Under the pieces are notes generated by a model. The model did no database searches. It was not told the DNA's origin and saw only the letters and a list, made by a program, of their open reading frames with translations. Shown piece after piece: positions 12,901 through 19,321 of a DNA stretch of 64,000 bases. Made by a program: the position numbers and the translations under genes. Each line of letters starts with the position of its first letter. Within the stretch, counting starts at the first letter, position 1. This DNA is from Pseudomonas baltica (GTDB lineage Bacteria > Pseudomonadota > Gammaproteobacteria > Pseudomonadales > Pseudomonadaceae), in contig NZ_CP134771.1 of assembly GCF_031880315.1 (NCBI RefSeq), positions 310,001 to 374,000 of the forward strand, read 5' to 3'.

Positions 12901-13577
12901 TGCAGCTCGGCGTTGATTTTGGCGCTGCGGGTGATGATCTCGAACTGATCGACGTTGTCGGCGTTGAGCCCGGCGCCTTCGACCGTGACGCTGCCGTTCT
13001 GCACGTTGAAGTGGTCCAGCGCGCCATTGCTCAGCACCGGCTTGCCGGTGGTCAGGGTCACGCGCGGGGTGTTGATGAAGCCGCAGCCGTTGCAGGTGAC
13101 GCCGTAGGGGTTGGCGACGATGACGCGCGCTGCCTGACCGGCGACTTCGGTGTAGCCATTGAGCTGGCTGGCGTTGGCACCGGTCACTTCGTTGAGGATG
13201 GTGCTGGCGGCCTGCCCCTTGAAGTTGGGGTTGCCGACGATGATGCCGCCCAGTTGGGTGCTCTGGGTACGGCCGCTGGCGTTGTTGAGGATCACCCCCT
13301 GACTGCCGACGTTGTACTGCTGGTATTGGTTATGCGACAGGCCGCTGGCGTTGGGCGCGGCGATGTTGACGATCGGCACACCGTTGCCGGCCTGGCCCAG
13401 GGTCGTGTTGGGGGTGGCGACGACGATGCCCTCGGCCTGCGCCCACAGCGGTTGCCAGAACATGGCGTTGGCCAGCAAGAACGCCAGCCCGCGCTTGGGC
13501 AGGCCCCAGAAGCGCTCGCGCTCGATCAGGGCGGCCGAGGGCTGGCGGGCGAGCAGGTCGAATTGGTTAACGTCCAT
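972..13577 (-). CDS. cdiA: CdiA, giant two-partner-secreted contact-dependent inhibition toxin
   Basis: 4201 residues. The N-terminus carries an extended signal peptide (roughly residues 1-48, cleavage after AQA) followed by a TPS secretion domain to about residue 300, with NPNF and NPYG motifs and a CNGCGF segment. Then come more than 1500 residues of short filamentous-haemagglutinin repeats (LDNSxG...), a second haemagglutinin block rich in SAGxDVxIxA units, and a pretoxin region ending in VENN (residues 3968-3971). The last 230 residues form the variable toxin. CdiB exports the protein to the cell surface, and the toxin tail is delivered into neighbouring bacteria on contact. Start ATG at 13577, 21 bases behind cdiB, with only a weak ribosome site (GGAAA). 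The reading frame is intact over 12.6 kb. Confidence 0.93.
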   Translation of the reverse strand: MDVNQFDLLARQPSAALIERERFWGLPKRGLAFLLANAMFWQPLWAQAEGIVVATPNTTLGQAGNGVPIVNIAAPNASGLSHNQYQQYNVGSQGVILNNASGRTQSTQLGGIIVGNPNFKGQAASTILNEVTGANASQLNGYTEVAGQAARVIVANPYGVTCNGCGFINTPRVTLTTGKPVLSNGALDHFNVQNGSVTVEGAGLNADNVDQFEIITRSAKINAELHAKNLTLVTGRNDVNAQTLNPTALADDGSDAPQLAIDSSALGGMYAGAIKLVGTEKGVGVRLAGNLAASAEDIQIDANGHLSMAQASANGAVKVQAASLEAQGAIYGQNVEVQTVGALAVQQNVAARDRISLSSGGQLTNNAIVEAGVNADNSRNANGDVVLRAQNLRNAGSVVASRDLTATLTQALDNSGHQLNAGRTLNASAGAALNNQNGTLSGNALQLDAGDLNNADGVIASQADLNATVAALNNQQGRVTAQGNLTLKASDLDNRTGGLVGATKALSLAITNGIDNRAGEISSQAGVTVKASQLTNSDAGKLLSGTALALDIARVINQNNGLIYAGTALRLDGGQLDNSHGTLSGQTDVVVHLTGALDNGNGLISSEGALNAAASHVNNAAGKLSSAGALSVASDGDVNNQQGSISTDSGLTLSSASLDNRNSGMISGKGATAVTTGAFDNSHSGKLTSSDRLDLTAGQVTNQDQGRIAAAKALQASVTGLDQRGGQLFSNTRLTLDLNHGQLDNQNGLINAPGALLLNNLAAVNNQNGEISSASAFQFNADSLDNSAGKLLSNQALVVRVARALSNVKGVISAAALDAKAASLDNTEGELSSRSGLDLDVTGTLTNRTATLIADGDLRLHAARVDNSNGQIASQKSLSATIGALQQPGGQLIALTTLSLTGTSLDNTQAGLIGAHGAMVLNVASIDNRGGEISSQGDISLTGEQLDNSDAGRIIAQQGLALAIDQTLNRNAGVLSGSTGLTVTGTRLDNSGASLLSQHGIDVRLDGDLLNTLGLISSEGTLQVRAGTLANNGGSLSSADALTVDSTGAITNQGGRLVTDATLVLSSTRLDNTQKGLVSAKGAVSIDTGDFDNSHDGRVSSADGLQLHAAQLTNRDGGSIGADKSLRADVIGLDQQGGELFSNADLTLDLNHGQLDNRSGLINATGALLLNNLADVNNQNGEISSGQAYTFSADSLDNGNGKLLSNQALTVRVAHALANVRGMIAAASVDAAAGSLDNSAGTLTSRSDLTLNVTGLLGNQNDGLINATQALTVKATGIDNAGGSLLGATALNLDFNGADLDNRNGLITTRSPLTLSHLRDLKNANGEISSSQSFSLSGRTLDNSSGKLISNQVLTVSADSVLNALGLISGWQGLSVSGGSLDNRNSGTLSSRNAEVNVSLAGALLNGNSGALVSQQAMSVSAVSVDNQGGILSSGAGQTLTVSGLLNNGQNGLIDSGAGLLINAGNVSNAAGTINAQQDLSLAATDFDNSAGSLASNGGVTLDLLGKLINTNAKLASAGNLLLKRATQVDNQGGELTSQRAITLFTGGLDNSNRGTLAANDALLITASGALQNANDGLIYSKNANLKLQAASLANGKGTLQSQGALDLTVTGDVDSLSGKILAQSGALNVTATNVDNRGGVLASLQQAFTARITGVLKNGYDLDHKGGITQAQSLDIRALAGFNNYGGRVSAQSGDALINTGDFDNRNGGLYAKQRVSVTGNNFDNSGDNDGQIGGQQIDLSLSGALNNRLGVIESDSTLSIVAASIDNQTGKLRALGASGTTLLNVSGLLNNSNGTLETVNSNLALNVGALQNVGGSILHSGTGTFGLGLNLLQNAGGNLVSNGSLSISGDSWTNTSVLQVGDLNLNVGTFNQSATGQLLTNRTFVGRGGNWNNDGLIASNGSADLQIAGTYSGAGSLTSVGDLTFSANQADLNAATSRLSGGGKGVFSVAGTLRNLGRITAGGDLTASAGAINNYGTLGGGQNVSLSTPTLLNEGGLIFAGGDLALHANALTNHAANVYGLGNVSIGGYNGVTRSASVLNISGGMESAGAFGIDADAFENRTEGGTGTGERTLTSGLIAVRCEDCVGDNYDLTIIARETFEGADADTSASSTLSVGRDFVFHGGTFLNSKSTIAASGNITIQADSLQNVGSVGGSIERTRTYKTPDITDGTANRLMSSVVLPYNQRNNPDFPVVYYIDDSGALRTANAVSRKVRLGGRDNGWVENVALTDTVTGTAVRAIQGPGGAGGYGLAMSGLSYGFEGKIPSQYDANNLLALPTAITQYTLVSDVEVAKDSTGAASTGTVRNAVIQAGGKVAITASQNLTNSVIHEDYGYSVGTNQVQNTQAAAGARVVIRVNAQLPPDLAQQQIDPTALPGFSLPTGQNGLFRLSGQTSTQPGAAANDWSIGGASITTAQRDQAIPGLQSRDIRISATDDTVVGGYQLAAVDREGSAVAGSATHIQTASSSAQNIARVQGLPSSAAKPSTGKYLIETNPALTDLKQFMSSDYLLAALGYDPDTSAKRLGDGLYEQRLIQQAVTARTGQAFIDGQTSNEAMYQYLMNNAVAEKDALNLSIGVGLSSAQVASLTHDIVWLEEHEVNGEKVLVPVVYLAQADGRLGPTGALIAGSDVSLTAGQNLDNAGTLKATGNLSATAGQDLVNSGLIDAGGRLDALAINNVTNKAGGIIAGRDVAVTAVTGDVVNERTVVALDSTARGQLHKDYVDSASRIEAANDLSISAGRDINNVGSALQSGRDLTLTAGRDVNIAATQVTNSQVLNSKHTSSDITRLGSTVDAGRDVAVQGGRDINVIASQVAAKGDVAMTATENLTVSSAADEEHAYSKSKKVTSQRDQVTQVSSDISAGSDVVLSAGTDLGIVASHVTAGKAVDIDAGQDVTIASAMDEKSSFYFKKKKGSFGRSSSQQKESYDSTNVASVITAGSDLTINTSGTADGGVSLDGGRDVSVIGSQLKAGHDVMVGGTGDVAILSGTEEHGSYNKKTKSGFLGLSKSGKSQLKTTASQVASDVDGGNDVVVVAGNDVRVRASNVTAANDAELHAGLINSSGDINLVAASDTAYSKSEQYSTRTGIMGTKGGISFSAAQKAGALAQSTTNVGSQVSAEQDATLNAARDINIVGSGVSAGRNITLGAGQDVNVIAGISTAQSDTWEKTKSVGVKVSADRNGFTAFAGQQAIKETANGAQQTAAASQLSAGQDLSVSAGRDILQQGSDAYAGNDIAYQAGRNIVIDAASEHSEQTASKSVSTNGISGTINHNLGNTRDALSGAGKGEDGVSKASSTLKAVDAISQFLNGPTMDGHIGNTSQSQTVTQTIDSQRGSIVQAGNDVSMVAGNDVTVRGSGLNAGRDISIGGRDVTIDVAKGAQGTDSEETQSKGGVIGGTTGGFKIGVGGSTGIATGNSSQGTSTPSALNAVRDINLVASNDLSLIGAQVQAQRDINLNAGNDLTIKAAQNDSSSQDARHNGGGSAGIAVGQQGIGVYASVDIGRGNLDREGAQQQEAHLNAGDQLNFTSGRDTTISGATLRGDSVNGDVGRNLTVSSALDTGKVSGKKFDVSATVVVGLGGGSASGSVGYGQTTGSTKWVEQQTSITAANDVNIRTQDHTQLDGALIASDAGKLLLDTGTLGFSDIAGKDTEHAYYLNVGGSYATGGASAQQDSSQVGKGKTGEAGWSASGYKYDKDRQQIVRATVGAGNVVVRGDEQTGADSTAGLNRDVSKAYEITKDEEHRTDLYVTKSSVDAVMDVPGTLKRWEDDAKNYGSAQINELLGNLNRLRAPLVTIDDVPQQAKAALGNEKALALTKKLLENGLSSSVLGTWRPEVYSSLDAVFTSFGKLQQCAGKCPEAVDPLPGTSTSTTVLDKNGNPSIQLDNTYIHNNLYQDALINVAKFSVMVPKEQIAAGMLAVQVALGPVTAAAGYLGSVVFEHTLGPTAERLVENGATKIVNVLTDQDVELVVENNEEGKQEYAKSGNDGMNGSAEVIGAKFLISGAIAAVAGMAAAGIGALWAKSGAGKTVTISPEMKADPYHPDWKEYNGSDRGVGADVVGAKEVASPDATGGKKVGPETDLAPEVNLHSDGSYRTPDGKFASPKGLAPPGTVKADEFAKHLEANGMEVVGTEMVVKGPLGDRRYDIVVRDANGKLHGLEVKSGTASKTSYQEFTDYFVNQFGAQGKGRLKGEVIESATTVYVP
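975..1676 (-). other. CdiA-CT toxin domain, predicted PD-(D/E)XK nuclease
   Basis: Segment of cdiA from the VENN motif (codons at 1676-1665) to the last codon. After a hydrophobic stretch (AIAAVAGMAAAGIGALW, possible entry region), the final 75 residues contain RYDIVVRDANGKLHGLEVK. The D4143...E4157-V-K4159 pattern is the D-x(n)-E-x-K core of restriction-endonuclease-like folds, and several known CdiA tRNases and DNases use this fold. The fold call comes from motif spacing only, and the substrate (DNA or tRNA) cannot be told from sequence. Confidence 0.6.
9674..12145 (-). repeat. Tandem duplication of a ~412-residue super-module inside cdiA
   Basis: Two consecutive blocks of about 1236 bp within cdiA match each other along their length. 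Examples are LDLNHGQLDNQNGLINAPGA versus LDLNHGQLDNRSGLINATGA, and NNQNGEISS in both. Near-identical DNA (gttgatcaggccg at 11325 and 10089; ccggcatcgctgttg at 11959 and 10723) keeps the same 1236-base offset. Ends are approximate because the basic 20-residue haemagglutinin repeat continues on either side. Confidence 0.7.
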
Positions 13578-13598
13578 GTTGAAAGTTTCCGAACAGCG

Positions 13599-15299
13599 TT
13601 AAAGGAAGAAATCGAGGCGAAAGTAGATCGGCGATTCGCGCTCGATCAGTCCCGCAGGGCGTTCCAGGGAGTGGGCGTAGGTCGCGCTGACGGCAACGTG
13701 CTGGCCGCGCGCGAACAGCTCGAAGGCGTTGCTCGACAGGCGCCCATGCTGGTCGCCGTTGTAGCGGTCGTGGCGGATCACGCCCTGGTCGTAGCCGATG
13801 GCGGCGCCGTATTCGCTGAAGGCCGGGCGCAGCCAGTCGAGGTTGACCGGGCGGGTCAGGCGCAGGTCATTGCGCCAGTAACCGCCGCTGTCGCCACTGA
13901 GGAATTGATCCTTGTAGCCGCGCACCGAGGACGAGCCGCCGAGGCTGGTGCGCTGGGCACTGAACAGCACGTCTTCGCTGCGCTGCCCGGTGGCCAGGCT
14001 GCTGAAGCTGAGGCGCTCGCCCCAGAGGGTGAACGGCTGCAGGTAGCTGAGGGTGCCAGTGTATTTGCGGTAGCGCGAATCGGGTGCGCCGGGGCCGGAA
14101 TGATCCTCGCTCTGTGCGCCGAAGCCGCCGACGCCTTGCTGCATGCCGAGGTCGAGGTTGACGAAGGCCGAGCCGATGCGCCGGCCGTGGTTGAAGCCGT
14201 ACTGCACTTCGCTGAGGCTGGGGCTGCTGCCGCCGAGCAGGCTGTCTTCGACGTAATTGCGGGTGCGCATGTGGGAGAAGCCGACACTCAGGGAGGTCTT
14301 GCTCACCGCGTCGCGATGGATCACCCGTTCGGCATGCAGGGTGTGAGTTTCGCTGTCCCCGCTTTGCTCGAACGAGTAGCCGTTGGCTTGCGCAACGGAG
14401 CGGTAGTCGCTCTGGCTGTAGCTGTAGTTGAAGGTCCACCAGCCCAGCGGCAGGCTGTAGTTGAGCATGGCGTTTTTCGACAGTTGCTGGTGATCGCTGA
14501 CCGCATCGTGGCCGCCGCGCAGGGCCAGCTGATCCATCAGCCCCAAGGGGCTGTCCCATTCGAAACCGGTGTTCCACTGCTGCTCGCCGGTGCTCTTCTG
14601 GCCGTCGTTGTTGCGTGACAGGTTGGCGCGCCAGGGCTTCTGCTCGGTGTTTTTGACCAGTACGTCGCTGCCGCCGACCTCGGTGCCGGGCGCCAGCTCC
14701 ATCTGCGCCTGGTTGGAGGGCAAGCGGTTGACCTGATCCAGCAGTTGTTCGACTTCGCGCAGATTGAGGCGTTGGCCCTCGTGGCCGGGGAACGCCATGG
14801 TCAGCTCGCGCGGCGACAGACCACTGCCCGCCTCGCTGCGCAGGTGTTCGAGCTTGCCTTCGACGATCAGGACTTGCAGGTGGCCAGTGGCGAGGTCCTG
14901 CTGCGGCAGGTAGGCGCGGGAGGTGACCAGGCCTTTGTCGATATACAGGTTGGTGATGACCTTGAGCAGCTCGTTGAGCTGGGCGACGCCCAGGCACTGG
15001 CCGATGTAGGGCTTGGTGAGCGTCTCGCGCTCACCGGCAGACAGCGCGTCTGCGCCTCTGAGTTCGATGCTTTGGATGGTGAAGCAGCGGCTGCTGGCCG
15101 GTGCTGCGGGGGCGACCGGGGCGGTGGTTTTACCGGGCAGGTCACGCAGCTCTTCGAGGCGCCGCTGTTGGTCTTGCAGCAGACGGTCCTGACGGTCGCG
15201 GATCAGGTCTTGGTCGCCAGGGGTGGGCGCGGCATCGACGGTAAAGGGGGCAGCGGACAGCACAAGCAGCAATGCAATCCTGGCAGAGGCAAAATCCAC
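13599..15299 (-). CDS. cdiB: CdiB/TpsB outer-membrane transporter
   Basis: 566 residues with a signal peptide (cleavage near VDAAPTP), a proline/glutamine-rich linker helix (DRLLQDQQRRLEEL), a first POTRA domain starting about residue 70 (CFTIQSIELRGAD), a second POTRA domain containing GLVTSRAYLPQQDL, and a ShlB/FhaC/HecB beta barrel ending in DFFL, with a C-terminal phenylalanine expected for BAM insertion at residue 565. It recognises the TPS domain of CdiA and exports it through the outer membrane. The start is GTG at 15299, preceded by AAGGA at six bases. A long inverted repeat lies immediately upstream of the ribosome site. Confidence 0.93.
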   Translation of the reverse strand: MDFASARIALLLVLSAAPFTVDAAPTPGDQDLIRDRQDRLLQDQQRRLEELRDLPGKTTAPVAPAAPASSRCFTIQSIELRGADALSAGERETLTKPYIGQCLGVAQLNELLKVITNLYIDKGLVTSRAYLPQQDLATGHLQVLIVEGKLEHLRSEAGSGLSPRELTMAFPGHEGQRLNLREVEQLLDQVNRLPSNQAQMELAPGTEVGGSDVLVKNTEQKPWRANLSRNNDGQKSTGEQQWNTGFEWDSPLGLMDQLALRGGHDAVSDHQQLSKNAMLNYSLPLGWWTFNYSYSQSDYRSVAQANGYSFEQSGDSETHTLHAERVIHRDAVSKTSLSVGFSHMRTRNYVEDSLLGGSSPSLSEVQYGFNHGRRIGSAFVNLDLGMQQGVGGFGAQSEDHSGPGAPDSRYRKYTGTLSYLQPFTLWGERLSFSSLATGQRSEDVLFSAQRTSLGGSSSVRGYKDQFLSGDSGGYWRNDLRLTRPVNLDWLRPAFSEYGAAIGYDQGVIRHDRYNGDQHGRLSSNAFELFARGQHVAVSATYAHSLERPAGLIERESPIYFRLDFFL

Positions 15300-15312
15300 G
15301 AGACGTCCTTGA

Positions 15313-15352
15313 GTGGCTCTTTAATATCACGGCGGCGATATTATTGAGCCAC
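15313..15352 (-). promoter_or_regulatory. Long inverted repeat abutting the cdiB ribosome site
   Basis: GTGGCTC-tt-TAATATC, a 9-base overlapping centre, GATATTA-tt-GAGCCAC: two pairs of perfect 7-base arms separated by a symmetric TT mismatch. It ends about three bases upstream of the AAGGA of cdiB. It could be an operator, or a leader hairpin controlling cdiB translation. The sequence does not decide between these. Confidence 0.6.
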
Positions 15353-15358
15353 AATTCT

Positions 15359-15406
15359 GGCGTCAACGTTTTGTATCAAATCATGTCGAAAACGTTACTT
15401 GACGCC
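15359..15406. promoter_or_regulatory. Second inverted repeat upstream of cdiB
   Basis: Left half GGCGTCAACGTTTT (15359-15372) and right half AAAACGTT-ac-TTGACGCC (15389-15406) pair over 8 and 6 bases with a small bulge, around a 16-base centre. It stands just upstream of the first repeat, in the 218-base gap between the GNAT gene and cdiB, where the cdi promoter must lie. Confidence 0.5.
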
Positions 15407-15517
15407 GACGAATGGTCAAGAGGCGTCTAGCACGCACTGTACCGAGCTCGCATACCCCTCATTGGCCCGCCAGGACAACTCAATTCCCCCGAACGATTAT
15501 CGGAACAAGCCCCCTCG

Positions 15518-16201
15518 CTACTGCGCAGACCGCTGCTGCACGCACAACACCGCCTGCCGCGTCAGCTGGTCCAGATACCGGTCACGTTGCTTCTCGGCAT
15601 CGGCCATGGCGCGCTTGCCGTGCTGCTTGAGCAGGTAGGCATGAATCTGCTGGACCTCGACGCTGCGGTAGATCGGCGCGATGTCCAGCTGTGGGACCAG
15701 CCCGTGGGTCGCGTGGTCGCGGGTGTTCATCAGCACTTGCGGGCCGCGCGCGCCGAGCACCTCGAAGCCCAATGCTTCAAACGTCAGGACTTTGCCCGGA
15801 TGGCAGGCCAGTTCGGCATGGGGATAGCGGGCGGTCATGGCCGCGAGCAGGCGGCGCGCGATACCGCGGCGGCGATGGCCCTTGCTCACGGCCAGGTAGG
15901 CCAGCGCGCAGGCATCGGCGTCGTCCTTGACCGGCAGGTACAGGGCGAAGCCGAGCACGGTGTCCGGGTCGTCGGGGTCGCAGGCGGTGATCAGCTCGGC
16001 GGGGATGCCCTTGGCGCCATCCATGCCGTCGAGGTACAGGTGGACCTCGAAGCCCACACCGTATTGATAGAGGTTGTACAGCGGGTTGCTTGGCGCGATG
16101 GCGACGCTGCTGATGTCGGTGAGGTTGTCGACCACCAACTGCAGGATCTGGCTTTTGATCGGTTCGGCCGGGGTGGTGCGGTAATGGTTGAGGCTGTACA
16201 T
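15518..16201 (-). CDS. GNAT-family N-acetyltransferase
   Basis: 227 residues. The central part carries the acetyl-CoA-binding signature of GNAT enzymes: a beta strand ALAYLAVSKGH followed by RRRGIARRLL (R/Q-x-x-G-x-G/A), at about residues 101-119. Strand VLGFALYLPV precedes it and FEALGFEVLG follows, as expected for motif B. The N-terminal 80 and C-terminal 60 residues are extra relative to minimal GNAT proteins. The substrate is unknown. Start ATG at 16201 with a GGAG eleven bases upstream, somewhat far. It is on the same strand as cdiB but separated by 218 bases with palindromes, so probably a separate unit. Confidence 0.8.
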   Translation of the reverse strand: MYSLNHYRTTPAEPIKSQILQLVVDNLTDISSVAIAPSNPLYNLYQYGVGFEVHLYLDGMDGAKGIPAELITACDPDDPDTVLGFALYLPVKDDADACALAYLAVSKGHRRRGIARRLLAAMTARYPHAELACHPGKVLTFEALGFEVLGARGPQVLMNTRDHATHGLVPQLDIAPIYRSVEVQQIHAYLLKQHGKRAMADAEKQRDRYLDQLTRQAVLCVQQRSAQ

Positions 16202-16274
16202 CAGGGGGACGGCTCCGGGGTCAAGTCAGGCTCGGGCATGATAACCCGATCAGAGCGTATCCCCCGCCAGCAAC

Positions 16275-16363
16275 TGTAGCGAGGGCGCTTGCCCCCGAAA
16301 AAACCGATCATTCAGCCCTTGCTACGCCGGCTCGGCCAATCGGGGGCAAGCCCCCTCGCTACA
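16275..16363. repeat. REP hairpin pair (Pseudomonas type)
   Basis: TGTAGCGAGGGCGCTTGCCC at 16275 and, inverted, CGGGGGCAAGCCCCCTCGCT at 16341. The two elements face each other between the GNAT and alginate lyase genes. This is the familiar intergenic Pseudomonas REP sequence; the left copy has one substitution. Confidence 0.8.
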
Positions 16364-16373
16364 TGGGGTGGCA

Positions 16374-17042
16374 TCAGCTCTTCTTGGCGTGCTCTGCAGT
16401 CAATTTGTAGAACGTCGCCGCGCCGCCTTCAGTGGCGTAGCCGGTGTTGTCCTGGGTATACACGCCGGCCTTGAAATACAGGGCTTTGGGTGCCCAGGTG
16501 CTGTCGACCTTGGTGCTCCACTGGTAATTGAAGGCGTTGACCGTCAGGTTGCCCGCAGGCGTCAGGTGGATGGTGTAGGTGAAGCGCTGGTTCATCGGCA
16601 CCATCTGCGCGACGGTAATCACTTCAGGCTCCGCGGTTGGGGTGACACGGTACTTGACCACCAGGTTGCCCAGGCGCTTGGCATCCTTGTACTGGTATTC
16701 GAGTTTGAGCATCGGCTCGGTGCTGCCGAAGCAGTGGATCTGGCCGATGACGATCTTGCCGGTCGAAGGCACCTGATTGACGGCTACCGCAGCGCGCAGC
16801 ATGTTGTCGGCGGCGCCGTATTGCCAGTTGTTGACGCTGCCATCGGCTTTGGTTTCACGCAGTTCGGTACGTGGGTACACGGCGTTGGCGGTCTTGCTGC
16901 CGGTCACCGGTGCCCAGAAGAACAACGTGTCGCCCGACTTGAAGTAACCGTCGGTGTAACCACTGACCAGCTGCGGGGTATTGATGGTCACCGAGGGGGT
17001 GCCGACGGGGATGCTCAGGTTCCAGGTATCGAGAGTGATCAT
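16374..17042 (-). CDS. Polysaccharide lyase family 7 (alginate lyase)
   Basis: 222 residues covering a single PL7 jelly-roll domain. The three PL7 signatures are present: RTELRE (58-63), QIH (101-103) and YFKAGVYTQ (189-197), which hold the catalytic Arg, Gln, His and Tyr. PL7 enzymes cleave alginate by beta-elimination. There is no signal peptide, so the protein is cytoplasmic or leaves by an unrecognised route; some Pseudomonas PL7 enzymes are known to lack one. The start is ATG at 17042 with GGAG six bases upstream; a TTG twelve bases earlier is less likely. It may act on self-made alginate or oligomers. Confidence 0.88.
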   Translation of the reverse strand: MITLDTWNLSIPVGTPSVTINTPQLVSGYTDGYFKSGDTLFFWAPVTGSKTANAVYPRTELRETKADGSVNNWQYGAADNMLRAAVAVNQVPSTGKIVIGQIHCFGSTEPMLKLEYQYKDAKRLGNLVVKYRVTPTAEPEVITVAQMVPMNQRFTYTIHLTPAGNLTVNAFNYQWSTKVDSTWAPKALYFKAGVYTQDNTGYATEGGAATFYKLTAEHAKKS

Positions 17043-17473
17043 GCTTGACTCCAAAGGGGGCGCGATTAGCCGTTGAACGGTCAGGCTGAGGTGCCCACCG
17101 CTTGGTCAATGCTGTTATCGGCGCTCCTGACTGGAGCTGAAACGGTACGGCCATAAAGATGACGCCGTTAATTTGGCGAATTCTGTAAGGGCCATTATTG
17201 CGCTATCAAGGGCCTATTCCGGGCCTGAAAAGCCAACTCAATCCCGCCGCGCCTTTGCGGGCAGCGGTACCGCCAAGCTTTTGGCTGAAACCCGTCAAGG
17301 CAGATGAAAAATAATTCAGTCGGCTGCGCCAGTTCCCGACCAATGGCACTCACGTGGCAGCGGTTGCAACGTATTTTCCGGCAATTTCCCGCAGGGCCTT
17401 CAGCTTGCGGAGTACTTTCCGATACCTTGTAGATAACCGCCAAAAACCACTGGCATCGCCGCCGAGACCGAAC
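17043..17473. other. Divergent intergenic region, lyase / diguanylate cyclase
   Basis: A 431-base gap between the two divergent genes. Promoters for both must lie here. I see no clear operator, no RNA gene and no convincing small coding frame. The minus-strand frame at 17195-18202 is only the shadow of the diguanylate cyclase gene. Confidence 0.5.
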
Positions 17474-19321
17474 ATGTTGATCGCGCCCCATCCGACCAAT
17501 GAAGAAGCCCGCTTGCGCCTGCTGCGCAGCCTCGGGGTGCTGGATACGCCGCCGGAGGAAGACTTCGATCGCATTACCCGGGTTTGCGCCGAACTGCTGC
17601 AGGTGCCCATCACGTTGGTGTCGCTGGTGGACGAGAATTGCCAGTGGTTCAAGTCCAAGATCGGCCTGGAGGTGTGCGAAACCTCGCGGGACGTGGCGTT
17701 CTGCGCCCACGCCCTGCATGTCCAGGACATCCTGCTGATCAAAGACGCCACCCAGGACCCGCGCTTCAGCGACAACCCGCTGGTGGTCGGTTCCCCGCAT
17801 ATCCGCTTTTATGCCGGGGTACCGCTGCGCAGTGACGACGGCCTGGTGCTGGGCACCTTGTGTGCGATCGACACCCGCCCTCGCGACCTGACGGCCAAGG
17901 CCCTGGCCGCGTTCAAGGACCTGGCCAGGGTGGTGGAACGCGACCTGTTGCACCGCAGCGCAGCCCTGGATATGCGCGCGGCCTGGGAGGGCGACCGCCA
18001 GGCCAAGGTGCTCAGCGAGACGCGCTTCGCCCTGGTGTTCCAGCAGACGCCCAGCGGCAAGGCGATCGTCGATCTGCAGGGGCGCTTCAATGCAGTCAAC
18101 CCCAAGCTGTGCGCCATCACTGGTTACTCGGAAGACGAGCTGCTCAAGCTCACCTTCGCAGCAATCACCCACCCGGACGACCTCGAAAAAGACCTGCTTC
18201 ACGTGGCCGATCTATTGTTCGGCCGAAACACCACCTATGCCATGGAAAAGCGCTATATCCGCCGTGATGGCTCACTGGTCTGGGTCGAGATCAACGTCTC
18301 GCTGGTGCGTACCGAGCAAGGTGAGCCTGACCACTTCATCGCGGTCATCCTCGACATCACCGATCGCAAACGCGGCGAAGAAGTCTTGCACAATTACCAG
18401 GAGGAGTTGGAAAGCAAGGTTGTCGAGCGCACCCGCGAACTTACCGCCAGCCGCGAGACCCTGCAGGCGATCGCCGATAACATGCCGATCCTGATCGCCC
18501 ACGTCGACCGCGACCTGCGCTACCTGTTCAACAACGACGTGTATCGCCAGGTATTCGGTATCGATCCGGCGACGCTGCGTGGCAAGTACGTCAAGGAGGT
18601 GCTGGATCCGGAACTGTTCAGCGAGCTGCTGCCGAACTTCCAGCGCGCCCTGGCCGGCGAGCGGGTGGTCCATGACGGCCTTATCTACAACCTTGAGCAG
18701 GGTCGAATCTGGACCGCGACCTACGTGCCAGATGTGCGCAACGGTGAAGTGGTGGGCTTTTACGTGATGTCGCAGGACGTCACCGACCGCACGCGGGTGG
18801 AGCGCAACCTGCGCGACAAGGCCATGCTCGACCCGCTCACTGAACTGCCCAATCGACGTGCCTTGCATGAGCACCTGGAGCACGCGATCGGCAACGCTGT
18901 CCGTTCGCCCGAACCGTTCGCGCTGTTCTTTCTCGATCTCGATGGCTTCAAGGCGGTTAACGACCAGCACGGCCACGACGCCGGTGACGAGCTGCTCAAG
19001 CAGGTCGCCACGCGCCTCGAGCAGACAGTGCGCAAAGGCGATTTCGTCTGCCGTCTGGCGGGCGACGAGTTCGTGGTGGTGGCCCACGGGGTGCCGAATC
19101 CGGAGACTGCCGGGCGCATTGCCGAAAACCTGTGCGAGGCGATCGCGACACCTTTCGCGTTGAGCCTGGGCGCCGTGAAGATCGGCACCAGCCTGGGCAT
19201 CGCCCTGAGCCCTCCAACCGGGGGCGTTGCCGCGGCATCCTTGCTCACCCAGGCGGATAACGCGATGTACGAAGCCAAGCGTCGGGGGCGCAATGGCTAT
19301 CGGTTTGCCAGCGGGGATTAA
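17474..19321 (+). CDS. GAF-PAS-PAS-GGDEF diguanylate cyclase
   Basis: 615 residues, no membrane segment. An N-terminal GAF domain (about 25-160, with FCAHALHVQDILLIKDA) is followed by two PAS/PAC domains (about 185-300 and 335-450) joined by a coiled coil (YQEELESKVVERTREL), and a GGDEF domain (about 455-612, LDPLTELPNRRAL). The signature is AGDEF (529-533), a variant still compatible with activity. An RxxD inhibitory site (RKGD) lies exactly five residues ahead, so product feedback is expected. It should make cyclic di-GMP in response to a cytoplasmic signal. The start is taken at ATG 17474, because the frame upstream (17354-17473) looks non-coding and the GAF domain follows directly. Confidence 0.9.
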   Translation: MLIAPHPTNEEARLRLLRSLGVLDTPPEEDFDRITRVCAELLQVPITLVSLVDENCQWFKSKIGLEVCETSRDVAFCAHALHVQDILLIKDATQDPRFSDNPLVVGSPHIRFYAGVPLRSDDGLVLGTLCAIDTRPRDLTAKALAAFKDLARVVERDLLHRSAALDMRAAWEGDRQAKVLSETRFALVFQQTPSGKAIVDLQGRFNAVNPKLCAITGYSEDELLKLTFAAITHPDDLEKDLLHVADLLFGRNTTYAMEKRYIRRDGSLVWVEINVSLVRTEQGEPDHFIAVILDITDRKRGEEVLHNYQEELESKVVERTRELTASRETLQAIADNMPILIAHVDRDLRYLFNNDVYRQVFGIDPATLRGKYVKEVLDPELFSELLPNFQRALAGERVVHDGLIYNLEQGRIWTATYVPDVRNGEVVGFYVMSQDVTDRTRVERNLRDKAMLDPLTELPNRRALHEHLEHAIGNAVRSPEPFALFFLDLDGFKAVNDQHGHDAGDELLKQVATRLEQTVRKGDFVCRLAGDEFVVVAHGVPNPETAGRIAENLCEAIATPFALSLGAVKIGTSLGIALSPPTGGVAAASLLTQADNAMYEAKRRGRNGYRFASGD

